Assembly: GCF_963678635.1 (NCBI RefSeq)
Contig: NC_087064.1
Location: 7,291,671-7,355,670, forward strand
Length of the DNA stretch: 64,000 bases
From: Symsagittifera roscoffensis
Lineage: Eukaryota > Xenacoelomorpha > Acoela > Convolutidae
Direction of reading: 5' to 3'
Below the pieces are notes generated by a model, which saw nothing but the letters and a program-made list of their open reading frames with translations, was not told the DNA's origin and did not search any database. Shown piece after piece: positions 26,101-37,008 of this stretch (positions within the stretch are counted from its first letter, which is position 1; each line of letters starts with the position of its first letter). The translations under genes were made by a program, and so were the position numbers.

Positions 26101-29100
26101 AAACGGTCAAAAATCCAACGTTTTTTCCCTTAAGTAAGGATATAGCTGGAGGGAAACTTATTGCTATCATTTCTTTTGATGGAACCTTTATTTTAGCAGA
26201 GTAGTTTTGCAAAGAGTGATGACAACTCTAAAAAAACGGTAGAATTTCAAGAAAAAGACTTCTCCTAAGTCGGTGACAATAAATTACGCTCTGCTTGAGC
26301 AAATAGTTATAATAGCTTTATTTTCAGCACACCGGCGCTAGGGAAACTAAGCCTACCGGGAAAACAAGATAGCACAAAAATTTGTTTTTCAGAAGGCAGA
26401 AAGGCAGGTCCTCGTGGATTTGGAACCTATATGGCTTTTGTCGTCTAATCAATTAAAATATGCAGAATCAGTTTTTAAATTTGATTAGAATTGATTATAA
26501 ATACACCTGGTTACCAAATGATTTTCTGATTCCGTTAGGCAAGTTAAAAATTTGAAAAAAGTATGTTCCGATTTGATAAAGCTCAAGCTGTACGCTCGCT
26601 TGGTCAAAAAATGCAAAATTAGGGGGCTTTTGAATAAAGTTTACAGACAATATGAAAAAATGTCTCATCTGAACTTAACTTAAAAATAGCGAAATCTAAA
26701 AAACACTACTTTTCACCTTTTACACAGGGGCAGATCTAGGTTTTTCTCGAGGGGGGGGGGACGGATTTTTTTTAGGTCGACCAATTTGATTTCCCGAGCT
26801 CTCCTAAAGCAGTAAAAAGACCCTGTTTTGGCCAAATTTTCTGCGCAGCATGCAAATGTTTGAAAAAACAAGTCAAAAAAGCCGTTTTTGGGCACTTTTT
26901 GGAAAATTATAACCAAAAAGTCGCGTTTTTTCGGCGCGCGCTCCCCCCTTAAAATAAGTATATATTGGCGCCAAAGGCGCCTTCGGAAAAATTTTAAGGT
27001 CCGTCAGCCAAAATTGGATATCTGAAAATAGTTCAAAAGGGGAGGGACCCTTTGGGTCGGCAGGGGGTCGAATCCCTGAGGGGTTGAGGAAGGCGTCCGC
27101 CCCCCCCCCCTAAATCCGTCCCTGCTTTTACACATAAAAGTTTGCAAACATGAAACTTTGGAATAGCCGCAACAAATTTCTGTTATACAGATTTAGTTGC
27201 TTCACAATTTTACGCGCAGAGAGAAATATCCCGGGGAATTCTATAAATAGTTAACAAAAAACCAACAGAATAAAATTTCATTAAGGAATGTCGAGTGTTT
27301 TTTTGCTGCACTGCACGCAACATTATCATTTCTTTTTCAATAGCTAGGGGGGGGGGGGGAGGGGTGATGATTTAGTATCCAACTTTTCAGCAGGAAAAAC
27401 CGTTTAATTCGCCGTATAATTCGCCGCATAAAATAAGACCGGGTAAAATGTTGCGCTCATATTGATGGGATAAGAAAACGGGCGAATAACTGAAAAATCA
27501 TGGTTCATTGTCTATGGACTGTTATTCAGAAAAGCGAGCGCAACATATTGATTCTATATTTAATTTCTAAGGCATATTCAAGATTTGAGATTTGCTTTCA
27601 TTAGGGGCTAGAAAATGATGAGGCTATTGCTCCGACCACAAAATTTGGGAAGAAAATCTGTATTTAAAATCTAGTTCTACAGTTATTATGATTAAACCCT
27701 TTATCGAGCTGCAAGGGAAAACCTTCAACCTTTTTTGTTTTTCATTTTTGAGAAATAAAAACAATTTAGGAAAAGTCAAAATACCAAAAAAAGGCCAAAA
27801 GTCAGTTTGCATACATATACCAAAAGTAAAAAAAAACAAAGAAATAAAATACCCGCCCGTTAGAGCTTTTACCCACCCCTCATTCATTGCTTTTTCGTAC
27901 CAAAAAAGGGAAAGATAAAATAAAAAAACTCTAAACACAGAGGCAAAGCTGACCTACGAATCATTTATTAATAACAACTAAGCGCCAAAAATTTAAACAA
28001 AAAAGAAAATGGAAAATCAGCTGTGAAAATGGAACACGAAAGGAAAAGGTAAAAATAAGCCTTGAGAACTAAAACTTTTACTACGGCGGATTCAAACCTA
28101 CGACCAGGAAGATTGGGGTCGCACGTTCTCGCATCTACGCCACGGGCCCTTGAAAATTAATTAACACTAGCCCTCAATAAAGCAGCTACCTGTGCTAATA
28201 AATTGCAAATGCTGTGCATCAAAAGTCGCATCAAACATAAATAGACACAACTTTTCGCATGAAACAATTTGAAAAATATTTTACCAAAAGGCATCCACAA
28301 AAAGAGAAAATTATTGCAATGGCAGATTTCTGGAATGCAGTTTTCATGATTGTACTACTGTTTGAAACAAATTACTTTTTTCGGTTCATTTGATAAATTA
28401 AAAAGCATCAACAGTGTTAACTTAATGCTAATCCAATGTCAAAGCACATGCTACTAAATTGCCAAAACAGCCTGCTTAACAAGTGCCACCAAATGTAGCC
28501 CTAATATCTGCGACTTAAGTTGAGACAAAAAGAATAGTCGTACTTTTAGACTACGCTCGCGCAAGCCTGTTTGTGTAAACATATGGAAATTACTTTCAGG
28601 GAATTATTTCAACTCGGAAAAATTGTTTAAATAATTTGTTGGGTTCCTTTTGAAACGTTTATAATGAAACAAACAAAAGTAACATGGTTTTTTATAAGAA
28701 TTTCTTTTTTTATTATACGAAAAAAAAACGCAAGAACATTTGAAAATAATTTTAAGAAAAGGAAAAATAAAAAAAACTCAAAATTTCGAACCAAATTTGT
28801 AAAAATTGCATCAAAACATTTTTTTCCTTGTTGGTGTCTCTGTTTGTGCGCTGCAAGATACAATGATCTAATGAAGCGTATGGCCAATTGCGCAAAAGTT
28901 CTTGTCGGAAAACAAACCTGAATTTTTTTTTTTGAAAAACTCTAAAAAAAAATCCTTTCTTACAGATTTTATCAATTTTCGAAGTTTTTAATCCTCAAAA
29001 CGGCACTGAAAAAATTCTGCGATTTTTTTTTACAAGAATTGAGCTAAAACTAACTGACTCATCCATCTATAAAAGCTTGCTTACTCGCTCTAAATTGTAC

Positions 29101-32100
29101 TGAAACTCAAAAATTTTAACGCAGTTTGTCTCAACACTGGGACAATTTTTCCATTTATTTGAAGTTTTGTTCTAACCAAGGCTGAAAGAGCTTTAAAATA
29201 ATACTCCAACCACTCCGATGAATTTGTGCGATAACTGCCCTAGCTGAAAAATAAAATGAAATTAGTTCGAAATTAGACTGAAACCAATATCTTTAAACGA
29301 ACTATCTCGACAAGGAGAAAAATTATTGAACATTTTTAAGTGTTGTTCGAATCACTACTGAAAGCGTTTTAAAATGACAGATCAATCGACCTTATTCTGA
29401 TGATTATTTGTGGTACCTGATTTTACGTAGAAAACACAAAAAAAGAAAAACACAAAAACAAACCCGAATACAAAGCTGCGCCGCATTTCTAATGGTCGGA
29501 ACAAAAACTGGAAATGTTTCGGCAGATATAAAACTCATTAAATATGTAAAACAGAAAACAGTGAATTTTCCTTCAAAAAAAAAGTGTTCCAAACATGAAA
29601 TGTTGACCAGCAAACTTAATTAAAAGCTTTCAAAAATTTATTGCATAACAAACTTTCAATCTTGCAATGGAAGAATGAATGGATAGCACTACAAGCAGAT
29701 GAACTGACAAATGAAAAAACAAAAGACTTCAAAACAAAGGTATCTCAAAGGAAATACAAAAAAAACGAAATCTGGGAACCGAAATGAATAAACCTTTAGA
29801 AAAGGTATAAAAAGAAGTGCAGCATAGCTTTGCAAGGCTGCAAAGCAATTGATCAATAGCTTTTTCAATAAAATTTCGCTTGATTGATCAAGAGAAAGGT
29901 TGAGCAAAACATTAATCATCATTTCTCTTGATTTTCTTTCGAAATTGATCAACAACATTTCTCTTGATTTTCTTTCGAATAAAAATCCTTTTCCAAAAAA
30001 AACGCCAAGAAGCAATACAACTGAAAATCAAATTAGCATCGAAACAAAACATTCAAAACAGTAGCAAAGCTGACAATTTTTGACCAGACAATCGCTGCGC
30101 CGTATTTTTTTGCATATGTTGCGCCGTATTTAAAAAAACCAAAATGTTCTCAAACGACTCCAAAAGAGGCCTATAAACCGTTATATAAATAGTCAAACAA
30201 TTTTAAAAATATATAAAAGAAGCAAAAATAAAAACAAAAAAACTGATATACTGCGTCAAAATGTTAAATTTTTACGACCCATCCAAACTGAAACACATAG
30301 AAGCATGAAAATAAAAACTGCCTTCAAACCTACGCAATATAAATTGTCAAATCCGAACAAAACGAACCATTTTTCAAAAAATGTATTTGAAAAAATTTTA
30401 TTGCATGAAAGGGACTCCAATAAATTACAACCTAAGACTAGAACTTTTATTTAGTATTTCACGAAATTGAGCAAATCAGCTTTCGAGGATGAATATCTCA
30501 AAAAAGTTGACTGAAAATCTGAAACAAATGAAAAAGTAATGAAAGCAACCTATTTATACAAAAATTTGAAAATCTTAGGTGTGAAATTTAGAAAAGGAAT
30601 GAACAAAACTTACAAAAAAAAAACAAAAACAAAACAAACAAAAAAACAGAACCAATTCGATCTAATACATTTAAATAAGAAACAAATAAAGCAATTTCAA
30701 TTGATTTAATTGTTTAGTCATGTAAGCGCGCAAAAAGAGAATAAAAAATCCGTAGTGTAGAATTTTTAGTAATTTGAAGTAGAAAAACTGCTCCTGAGCA
30801 TAATTTTGCACCTCATGAACACTCTTGCTCTAACTACTTTTTCGATAATTTTGGCTTTTTGATATTATCCATCGTTTTTTTTTTAAAAGCCATTTGTTTA
30901 ATTTGAGTAAACTGTTTTGTTAATACTTTTATAGCTTTACAGCAACGAATTAATGTTTGATTTACAAACACAATGATAAATTTCTGGGAATTGAGAATGC
31001 CGCTGGCTAAGCGTTTATTGATGTTCTTTGAATTGTATCGCACAACAGACAAAGCCGAGCTTCAAACAACTGGTGATATCGCGTAAACACAGCATTGAGC
31101 GCTAGTGGATATAAAATGAAACGGAGACTTCTATGAAAAATTCGGAGAAAACGATTTTCTTAAACCTTACACGTTTCTCTCAAAAGATGTTCAATTTAAG
31201 ATAAAAACTAATTGCTGGCGTGAAATAGCATTCAGAAAAGTTTATCAAGTGGCAACAAATTTCACACAATCACCTTCAATGATATTCATTGAGTAAAACT
31301 TTCAAGAAACACAATCACCACCACTAAATAGGCAACCAAAAAATTTTGCCGAGCTGCAATTTAATCGAAATCGTATAGGCAGACGCCACGTCAGCCGAAA
31401 AAAATGGTTTCGTAAAAAAATTTCAGTTTACGCCCCGCTTTTGCTGAAACAAACAAATTGATAACAATCTACTTTCTGTTCAAAAAACACAAAATTACGT
31501 ACATAAGTCAATCACAGAGTTCATCTAATCAAAAAGATCAAAAAATAATCAAACAAAATCCAAATTGGTAAAAAACTGCTCATATATCAGGGCAAAACCC
31601 TGAATGTTCCGACTGTCCCTTAATCCAAATCAAAAAAATTTTGGGAAAAAAATTGAAAATTTAAACAATACCAAAAATCAAGTTTCAACTAATTTGAGTC
31701 GTACAAAAGTAATACGACCGAATAGCAGGCGTCAATTCAATTTTGAACAATTTTGTTGTGCGGGATAAATCGCCCTGCATAAATAATTTGCGTTACGCTT
31801 TCAGCATTATGAATAAAATCTTCAAAACGCGCATAAATTAGTCCAGAGAGCACGACCAAATTGGCGATTGTTCTTCCAGAACTTAACAAAAAAATATTGG
31901 AGGTAGAATATCTTTTTGTATTTGACTTCAGGAAGTCAATATCTTCAACGGAATATAATTTTTTTGTCAAAAGGTAATATTTTGATCACCGAAAATTGAC
32001 TGAAAAAAAACCACGCCAAACATAAATATTCCGTTTTCTTCGAAAGTCGGAACAAAAAATTCAAATTACAGAAGAAGTACCAGTTGTAATTAGAATTTCC

Positions 32101-35100
32101 TAAATTAGACGATCATTGGGACTTTCCCATTACAGCCCTCCAGCCTGGAAACAGAAAAAATATAGCCCCTCAATGCTGTAATTTTACACTATACACTTTA
32201 CAAACTCTTCTATTGTACCTAAAATGAGAAAACCCAAAAAACGATGCTTTGAGGAAAGAAATCAGTGCTTAGGAAAGCTAGCCGACAAGACCATAAGACA
32301 AAGGGTAGACTAAACATTGGAGTTTTCCTAAATAGAATATCAATTTTCAAACGCGAAAAAAATCAAGATCGGACCGGGAATCGATTTCTTTGCCTCATGT
32401 TCCGAAGGCACGCGAATTACCTCAAGGCAAAACGATAAGGAAACTAAAAAATGTGGAGGTTCTAGAAAAATCAAATTCCAGATAACATTTTTGTTTCAGA
32501 AAAAAATCTATTTGTTATCGCAAAATTTGTTTCAGAGAAAATCTAATTTCAGACGCAGAGGCAAAGCTTTGCTTTGCAAACATTTGCGAGAGCACGACAA
32601 AAAACAGCTTTATAAAACGCAATAATTAAAATTAGAAATAATCCTCGAATTAGCATAAACTCGTCTGCCTCTGAGATTGGAACTTGCGACCAATAGGTTA
32701 AGACTCTCACTCACACTAACTACTAATCCACGGAAGGTTATTAGGTACCATTAACCACTGAGTCACAAATAAAGCAGAGAACAGATACTATGCAATTCCC
32801 AATGCTACAGTGAAATTTCCAAATAAGTGAACACTTTTAACGAACACTTTTATTTGCGAGTTAGCTTAGAAAAAAAGGTTCGTAAAAACACTAAGCTGAT
32901 TGCAAGTGTAAATACAAGTATTTCGAAATAAAATTTTTCCTGAAAAAATATGTTAGTCTGAAATTAGATTTTTCCTGAAACAAATTTTCCTGAAAAAAAA
33001 TTTTAGACAATAAATAGAACTTTCCTGAATTAAAAACGTTTCAGCAACTAAAGAAAATGTTTCAGCAAGCTCTCGCAAAATTGATTAAAATAAATGGATT
33101 GAAATTGATTGAATTGAATAAAATATATCGTTCGTTCTCAATTATATATTTTCGTCTAAACCAAGCGCAAAATGTTGCCACCAAATTAATTTACACAGGA
33201 AAAAGAATTTTTTTGATATTTTTTATTAATAGTTCTATAATTTCATTGTGCTTCAAAATTCAATTGAAATTAGATTACAATGATAACTATTCGCGGGACT
33301 TTATTTAGCGCAGAAAAAAAAGGAGAGTTTGAAGCTTGTACGGGAAAGGAGACACTGATGTTATGTGATTTAATCACTATTAATATTATCAATATTTCTC
33401 TAGGTCAAATCAAAAGCTGAAAAGTGCAAAAATTAAAACTTCTGACTAAACAAAAGTGTATTAGATTAAAAATACATGCAGTTAAGTTTAAATTTATTTA
33501 TGCTTTTCAATCAGAAAAAAATAATTGGAGGTAACAAAAAAGACCGCTGAAACCAGATGCAATTTTTTTTGTTAACTTAATTTTTGAAAATTCTTGTCTG
33601 CCAACAAAATCCTGTGGAGTTTCCTTGTCTGCCACAAAGTGCCAATATGTTTCCTCGCCATTCGTTGATTATTTGGTACGATAAATCGTAAATAATTGCT
33701 CTACACCTTTGAGGCTTAAACAAAAACTTAAAAAACGTAGTCTCAATGCATTTGGCGCTTGAATGAATTGGGTCCACGGCGGATCTAGGATTTTCTCGAG
33801 TGAAGGGGCAGACTTTCAAAAATATTTCGACTATTTTGACAACTTTTTTTAGGTCATCCAAGTTGATTTCCCGAGCACTCTCAGAACACTATGAAGACCC
33901 TATTTTGACCTTTCAAAATTAGTATATATTGGCGCGCTCTTAGAAAAATTTTACGGTCAGTCGGCAAAAAATTGATTTCTTAAAAAATGACCAAAGGGGA
34001 CCCTTTGGGTCGGTAGGGTTCGAAATCCTAAGAAGAGAAGGGGGGTTTCCGCCCTTCCCCCTTTAAATCCTCAACAGGTTGGCTCTGATTGATATATCTC
34101 ATTCAGGCTTCTATGATATCTCATTCATCGTATAGTTAGTTACTTTGAATTATTTAAATCTTGCAGCCAGAAACAACAGTAAGAAAAGACTTTCATTTTG
34201 AGAGAAGAAATGGTTTCTTCGTTCAAATAATCCTGTGAGAGGAACTTTCTGTGCTACGTGCACAGCAACCAACGATTCTTGTTGTTCCAATTTTCTATAA
34301 AAAAATAAACAGAAAAAATCAGCTTATTTTGAATGGCTTCATGATGATTTTGAAAAACCTTGTTTTGATGAAGCGAACTTGACTATTAATTTTTTTGCCC
34401 AATGATCATATTTTTCAACTAATGTTATCGGGTTATGCGACTAGAAATGAGAAACAATTAGCACCCCTGGAGTCGGAATCATTATGAACTCTAATTAACA
34501 TAGCCAACACACAGTTGCAAAACCGTCATGAACGCAAAGAAATAGAAAAAAACTCCGACTCAATTTTTGAAAAAATCATTTATCTCAAATTTCACAGAGA
34601 GCATATATGGCCTAAAAGCTCTTTGATTTTAAAGATCAATTTTTTATAAACACTTTTTTAATAAAATTAACCCAATTTGAGAAAACTGAATTAAAAGGTA
34701 AAATTTTTAATCCGCTGGGAAATCTATAAATAAAATTGGACTTTCGAAACTAGAAGTCGATCACGTTTTTCGTGACTTTTGCACTTTGGCTGTTCGATAG
34801 TGGAGTTTGCCTTCCTTTTGGAGTTCAAAGGGGATAAGCCAAAACTTTTTAAAAAAATCATAAATCACACCGCGAAAAATAAAACTTGAGCTTGAACAAG
34901 TTTTAAGACTTTTTGAACAGAAAACCAACAAAAAACAAGCAAAAAAATCACCAAGATCTATTATGAGGGTATTCACTACGTTCATGACCCTTGAGAACAT
35001 TGGGTACTCATAACGCATGGAAAAATGAAAAATAGAAAAAATATATTATTATTATTTTTCATTTCATAAAAAAATTGAGACAAAAAACCATACATTGATA

Positions 35101-36647
35101 ATGGACTCAGCGAATATTCAATATGAGGAAAAGTCATCAAAATGCATTAGTTTGGTGACGAACACTTGTTTATAGAAAAATCATAACTGACGAAATAATT
35201 TCTTACTTTCAACACAGTGCGGGTCAAAAAAGTAGGTTCTTCATTTCTCTAGAATATAAATGATCATAACTTTAACTTTTAAGTAAGCTAAAGGCGTTCT
35301 GTGAAAGTCACTTAATTTATATCATACCTTCATTTGTGCAGTTCTGTCTGAAATAGCCTTTCCATCGGCCGTTCTGAATTTACACCTCGTAGTCGTGTGA
35401 ATGAAAGGACCGTCTCTGCATAACATTATCTTTGCCCGTCCGACACTTTCGGGAAACTTAGTGGTCAAGGGGTCGGGGAAAATGACATTCCTCTCTGAAG
35501 CATGCTGATTTACAGACTCCATGCTTCGCATCATCTGTTCAACAAGGACTTCGTATTCTCGCTTTTTGTGCTCAATGTCCGCTTTGTGTTTTCTATAGTA
35601 AGCTTTGCCTCGGCCTTCAACTAGTAAACCTGTTACATCTTCGATTGATTTTTCTTTGAACATAACACGATCATGCGCGTAAACTTTTCGATTTCGGTTC
35701 AGTACTTTCACAATTTCAGCTCGGGTGTTGTTTGTCGTCTTCATTCGTGGTTGTGCGACTTCACGTCGTGCATTGTCAGTGTGGTTTAAATGTGTAGTGC
35801 TGTCTAGGTTGTCAAACACGGCATTTCCGTTTCCGTTTTCAAGACTTTTCATGCTTGTTGACATTTCATTTCCATTTTCGTCCACGCTTTTAACCGTCAT
35901 AACTTTTCGTTCAACGAAGCGAACTAAATGATGTCCATAAATGTCAATCAAATACGCATTGACGATGAATATGACGAAGAATCCCAACGTCAAAGCACCT
36001 TCCCAAATTTCGATGACTTCCTTCGATATCACTACAATCATCAAGTACAACCAGACGTAGGCGAAGAGACTCCAGATGGATGTACATAAAAACACGGGGT
36101 AGTTATTGATCTTTTTAATGTTTCCGTCTTTGATGGAGCTGACACAAACTGCCGAGATCACCAGCAGGTTGAAAGCCGCCGACCCAACTGTAGTTCCAGG
36201 TCCCAACTCCCCAGCTTGGAATTCGTTTCCCATGATTTCAATTGTAGCCAGAAGGATTTCGGGTGCCGAGGAGCCCAGAGCCATAAGAGTCAAATTGGCT
36301 ACCGTTTCGTTCCACACCTTCACTTCGTATGTCTTCCCAGAGGGATAGGTCTTCAGGTATGTCTGTGACGTTATGACCTCAATTGATTCCATAAAAATGT
36401 CGGCAATTACTGACACTCCAGCGAAAAGGTAGAAAAGACCCAAAAGGTATACTGTAGCCCGCAACACTTTTTGTCCCCCGCTTATGTCCTCTACTGGTTT
36501 CCAAGCGGGCAACAACACTCCCCCATCTCTGCTGCACTTTTTGGCGTCCACACATCCCGAATCATCTGAGCTGTTTGAAGCGTCGCAAACAAAAACCAAG
36601 GACAGGAAAATTGCAGGAAGAAGAAAATTAATCAAAGGTTTCATCAT
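13850..36647 (-). CDS. NCX (SLC8 family): Na+/Ca2+ exchanger (NCX/SLC8 family), complete six-exon gene
   Basis: A plasma-membrane antiporter that exports Ca2+ in exchange for Na+. Six coding exons were assembled by eye: 36647-35328, 20353-19747, 19005-18892, 15498-15346, 14994-14848, 14160-13850. Every junction is GT/AG and all phases agree, giving about 883 residues against about 970 in vertebrate NCX1. Order: signal peptide (residues 1-24), first membrane block with the alpha-1 repeat GSSAPEILL and GSAAFNLL (about 125-163), cytoplasmic loop, two Calx-beta Ca2+-sensing domains, then the second block with alpha-2 [14 protein letters not shown] and [10 protein letters not shown]. Catalytic motifs are intact. 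The segment before the second membrane block is short and unlike vertebrates. The first coding intron is about 15 kb and full of mobile elements. Confidence 0.93.
14848..14994 (-). CDS. NCX coding exon 5 (alpha-2 repeat)
   Basis: Acceptor TTCTAG|GTGACC, donor CTCG|GTAGG; 147 bp, phase 1 at both ends. It encodes [19 protein letters not shown] and [16 protein letters not shown], the conserved alpha-2 ion-binding repeat with all key residues present. Confidence 0.94.
15346..15498 (-). CDS. NCX coding exon 4 (start of TM block 2)
   Basis: Acceptor TTTCAG|AAGAACC, donor ATAG|GTGAG; 153 bp, phase 1 at both ends. It encodes [16 protein letters not shown] and [16 protein letters not shown], matching the NCX segment KVLFAFVPPTEYWNGW and the helix after it. 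Confidence 0.92.
15780..15880 (-). repeat. tRNA-derived SINE-like head in NCX intron
   Basis: Minus strand has GCGGCAGTGAAGTGATTAC (A-box-like) and GGTGTTCGAGGCCC (B-box-like) spaced as in a tRNA, but no proper acceptor stem. A pol III-type SINE head is the likeliest reading. Confidence 0.45.
16230..18780. repeat. Degenerate satellite, about 75-90 bp units, in NCX intron 3
   Basis: About thirty diverged tandem units. Each contains variants of AGCTTGAATAGCTTGCTT, AAGAAAACTTGAA, TTTTTCGCGAACCGATTCG and TATGAAATAACTTGAAA. It fills most of the intron between the exons at 18892 and 15498. Individual units differ widely, so the array is old and no longer homogenised. No reading frame. Confidence 0.8.
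18892..19005 (-). CDS. NCX coding exon 3 (loop)
   Basis: Acceptor TGCAG|GTCACG, donor CCAG|GTAGAC; 114 bp, phase 1 at both ends. It encodes 38 residues with [16 protein letters not shown] and [14 protein letters not shown]. It has no clear match, but it occupies the position of the acidic loop before the second membrane block, and both splice phases fit its neighbours exactly. Confidence 0.75.
19747..20353 (-). CDS. NCX coding exon 2 (rest of CBD1, CBD2)
   Basis: Acceptor TTTAG|ATTGG, donor GCAG|GTCAG; 607 bp, entering in phase 0 and leaving one base over. It encodes [12 protein letters not shown], then the acidic Ca2+-binding stretch [12 protein letters not shown] and [12 protein letters not shown], the hallmark end of Calx-beta 1. 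A second Calx-beta domain follows with [14 protein letters not shown] and [17 protein letters not shown]2 is shorter at its end than in NCX1. Confidence 0.9.
21900..22941 (+). pseudogene. BEL/Pao integrase remnant
   Basis: The zinc-binding domain is readable at 21938-22120 ([27 protein letters not shown]). The core follows with YVGID.AGPM (about 22190), the second catalytic box [11 protein letters not shown] (about 22390), then [11 protein letters not shown] and [13 protein letters not shown] (about 22650-22700). Stops and frameshifts occur at about 22141, 22217 and 22497, so it is inactive. The segment at 21560-21895 just upstream is open but unrecognised. Confidence 0.75.
23117..23310 (+). 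repeat. BEL LTR (shared middle copy)
   Basis: Begins CGTTGGAGCAAACAAAGC after a purine-rich tract. It is similar to 24394-24590 along its length, including the marker ACGCTTTCCA.CAATCGCGAAGTAT near the end. The exact 3' edge is not clear. Confidence 0.6.
23387..23953 (+). pseudogene. BEL/Pao gag N-terminal remnant
   Basis: A single frame is open across 23387-23953 apart from one TGA near 23527. The C-terminal half has [19 protein letters not shown] and [18 protein letters not shown], the DUF1759-type BEL gag signature. An upstream stop directly precedes the frame and no good ATG is present. The part after 23953 continues in other frames for about 150 bp before a deletion junction. Confidence 0.7.
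24394..24600 (+). repeat. BEL LTR (third copy)
   Basis: Begins TGTTGAAGCAAACACAGC after GATCAACGGGGGCGGCAA and aligns with 23117-23310. It is somewhat more diverged at its start. Confidence 0.6.
24693..24780 (+). repeat. 26-bp tandem repeat, about 3.5 copies
   Basis: Units of AGCACTCGTGTCAATTATAA plus AAACG repeat at 26-bp period. The last two full units are nearly identical and the first is diverged. Confidence 0.85.
26725..27124. mobile_element. hAT-type MITE, 400 bp, with 8-bp target duplication
   Basis: The left end CAGGGGCAGATCTAGG and the right end (reverse complement CAGGGACGGATTTAGG) form imperfect terminal inverted repeats typical of hAT non-autonomous elements. Both sides are flanked by the identical octamer CTTTTACA (26717-26724 and 27125-27132), the target-site length of hAT transposition. 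There is no coding capacity. It holds a poly-G run, a poly-C run and a GGCGCCAAAGGCGCC palindrome at 26967-26981. A related copy lies at 33776-34078. Confidence 0.85.
27448..27546. repeat. Short inverted-repeat element
   Basis: ATGTTGCGCTC at 27448-27458 is exactly matched by its reverse complement at 27536-27546. An inner GAATAAC/GTTATTC pair exists too. A 99-bp palindromic element, perhaps a small MITE remnant. Confidence 0.4.
28080..28155 (-). repeat. tRNA-derived SINE-like head
   Basis: Minus strand: CCGTGGCGTAGATGCGAG fits the A box, CGACC..GGTCG an anticodon-type stem, and GTAGGTTTGAATCC the B box. The acceptor ends do not pair, so it is not a tRNA gene. Confidence 0.55.
31575..32050 (-). 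repeat. Dispersed repeat, copy A
   Basis: Inverted relative to 39490-39975. Shared blocks include (in copy B orientation) TGTGGTTTTTTATTCGGTCA, GCGCGATTTGAAGATTTTAT, AAATTATTTATGC, and GGGACGGTCGGAAAATTCAG. No protein was recognised. Confidence 0.65.
32668..32740 (-). repeat. tRNA-derived SINE-like head
   Basis: Minus strand: CCGTGGATTAGTAGTTAGTG (A-box region) and TTGGTCGCAAGTTCCAATC (B-box region) at tRNA spacing, with a degenerate acceptor stem. Confidence 0.5.
33776..34078. mobile_element. Second, older copy of the hAT-type MITE
   Basis: Shares with 26725-27124 the left end (CGGCGGATCTAGG), TTGATTTCCCGAGC, AGTATATATTGGCGC, GGGACCCTTTGGGTCGG and a CCCCCTTTAAATCCTC-like right end. It is about 100 bp shorter, ends are eroded, and no clean target duplication remains. 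Confidence 0.7.
35328..36647 (-). CDS. NCX coding exon 1 (signal peptide, TM block 1, CBD1 start)
   Basis: Contains 440 codons, starting at an ATG in the context GGAAATGATGA. The leader is hydrophobic ([20 protein letters not shown]) with cleavage likely after CDAS. The ectodomain has two Cys, followed by transmembrane helices, the alpha-1 repeat and a loop of about 190 residues with a basic region after the last helix where NCX proteins carry the XIP segment. It ends in Calx-beta 1 ([13 protein letters not shown]) at AAG|GTATGA, phase 0. It joins directly to the exon at 20353, since the two halves complete the TEGTV..F repeat of Calx-beta 1. Confidence 0.92.
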
Positions 36648-37008
36648 TTCCTTGTTTTATTTGTGCGTGCGGTTTTCTTTGAAGTTATTGATATGTTTCA
36701 AGGTAGGTATGGCAATGTCTTAAGGCAGAAAAAACATAACTTTAAAATGCGTTAATTTCATCGAACAGGTAAGATCGCAATGTAAGCTGATAATTTTTTT
36801 GGAATTTAAGAAATGAAGTCAAAGAGCATCCCATTTGCCATCTAATGCTCGAATGCAAATTTAGCTTCAGTGATTTATCTCGAGTGTTGCCATGAAAACA
36901 GTTTGCAAAATAAATGAATATTTTTATGACTCACATTTTGAATAGCCAAGAACGTAAAGCCTTATACAAGGTTTCGTAATGTCACTATAGGTAGGAATAT
37001 TTGACAAA

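Larger units (their letters stand above)
27560..35327. other. AT-rich part of NCX intron 1, no gene seen
   Basis: Apart from the MITE copy, SINE-like heads and the dispersed repeat listed separately, this part of the 15-kb intron is A/T-rich low-complexity sequence. Open frames are short and rich in Lys, Asn, Phe and Ile, as expected by chance. No exon with good splice sites that would fit the exchanger was found, and none is needed since the flanking exons join in phase 0. Confidence 0.6.

Noticed and set aside
27624..27938. Minus-strand 104-codon frame in NCX intron
   Set aside because: Phe/Leu/Lys-rich, low complexity, with an equally open frame on the other strand; no splice context.
28080..28155. 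Possible functional tRNA gene
   Set aside because: A and B boxes are present but the acceptor and T stems do not pair; better explained as a SINE head.
36106..36348. Plus-strand frames within the exchanger's first exon (also 35725-35931, 36484-36723)
   Set aside because: Antisense to a well-supported NCX exon.
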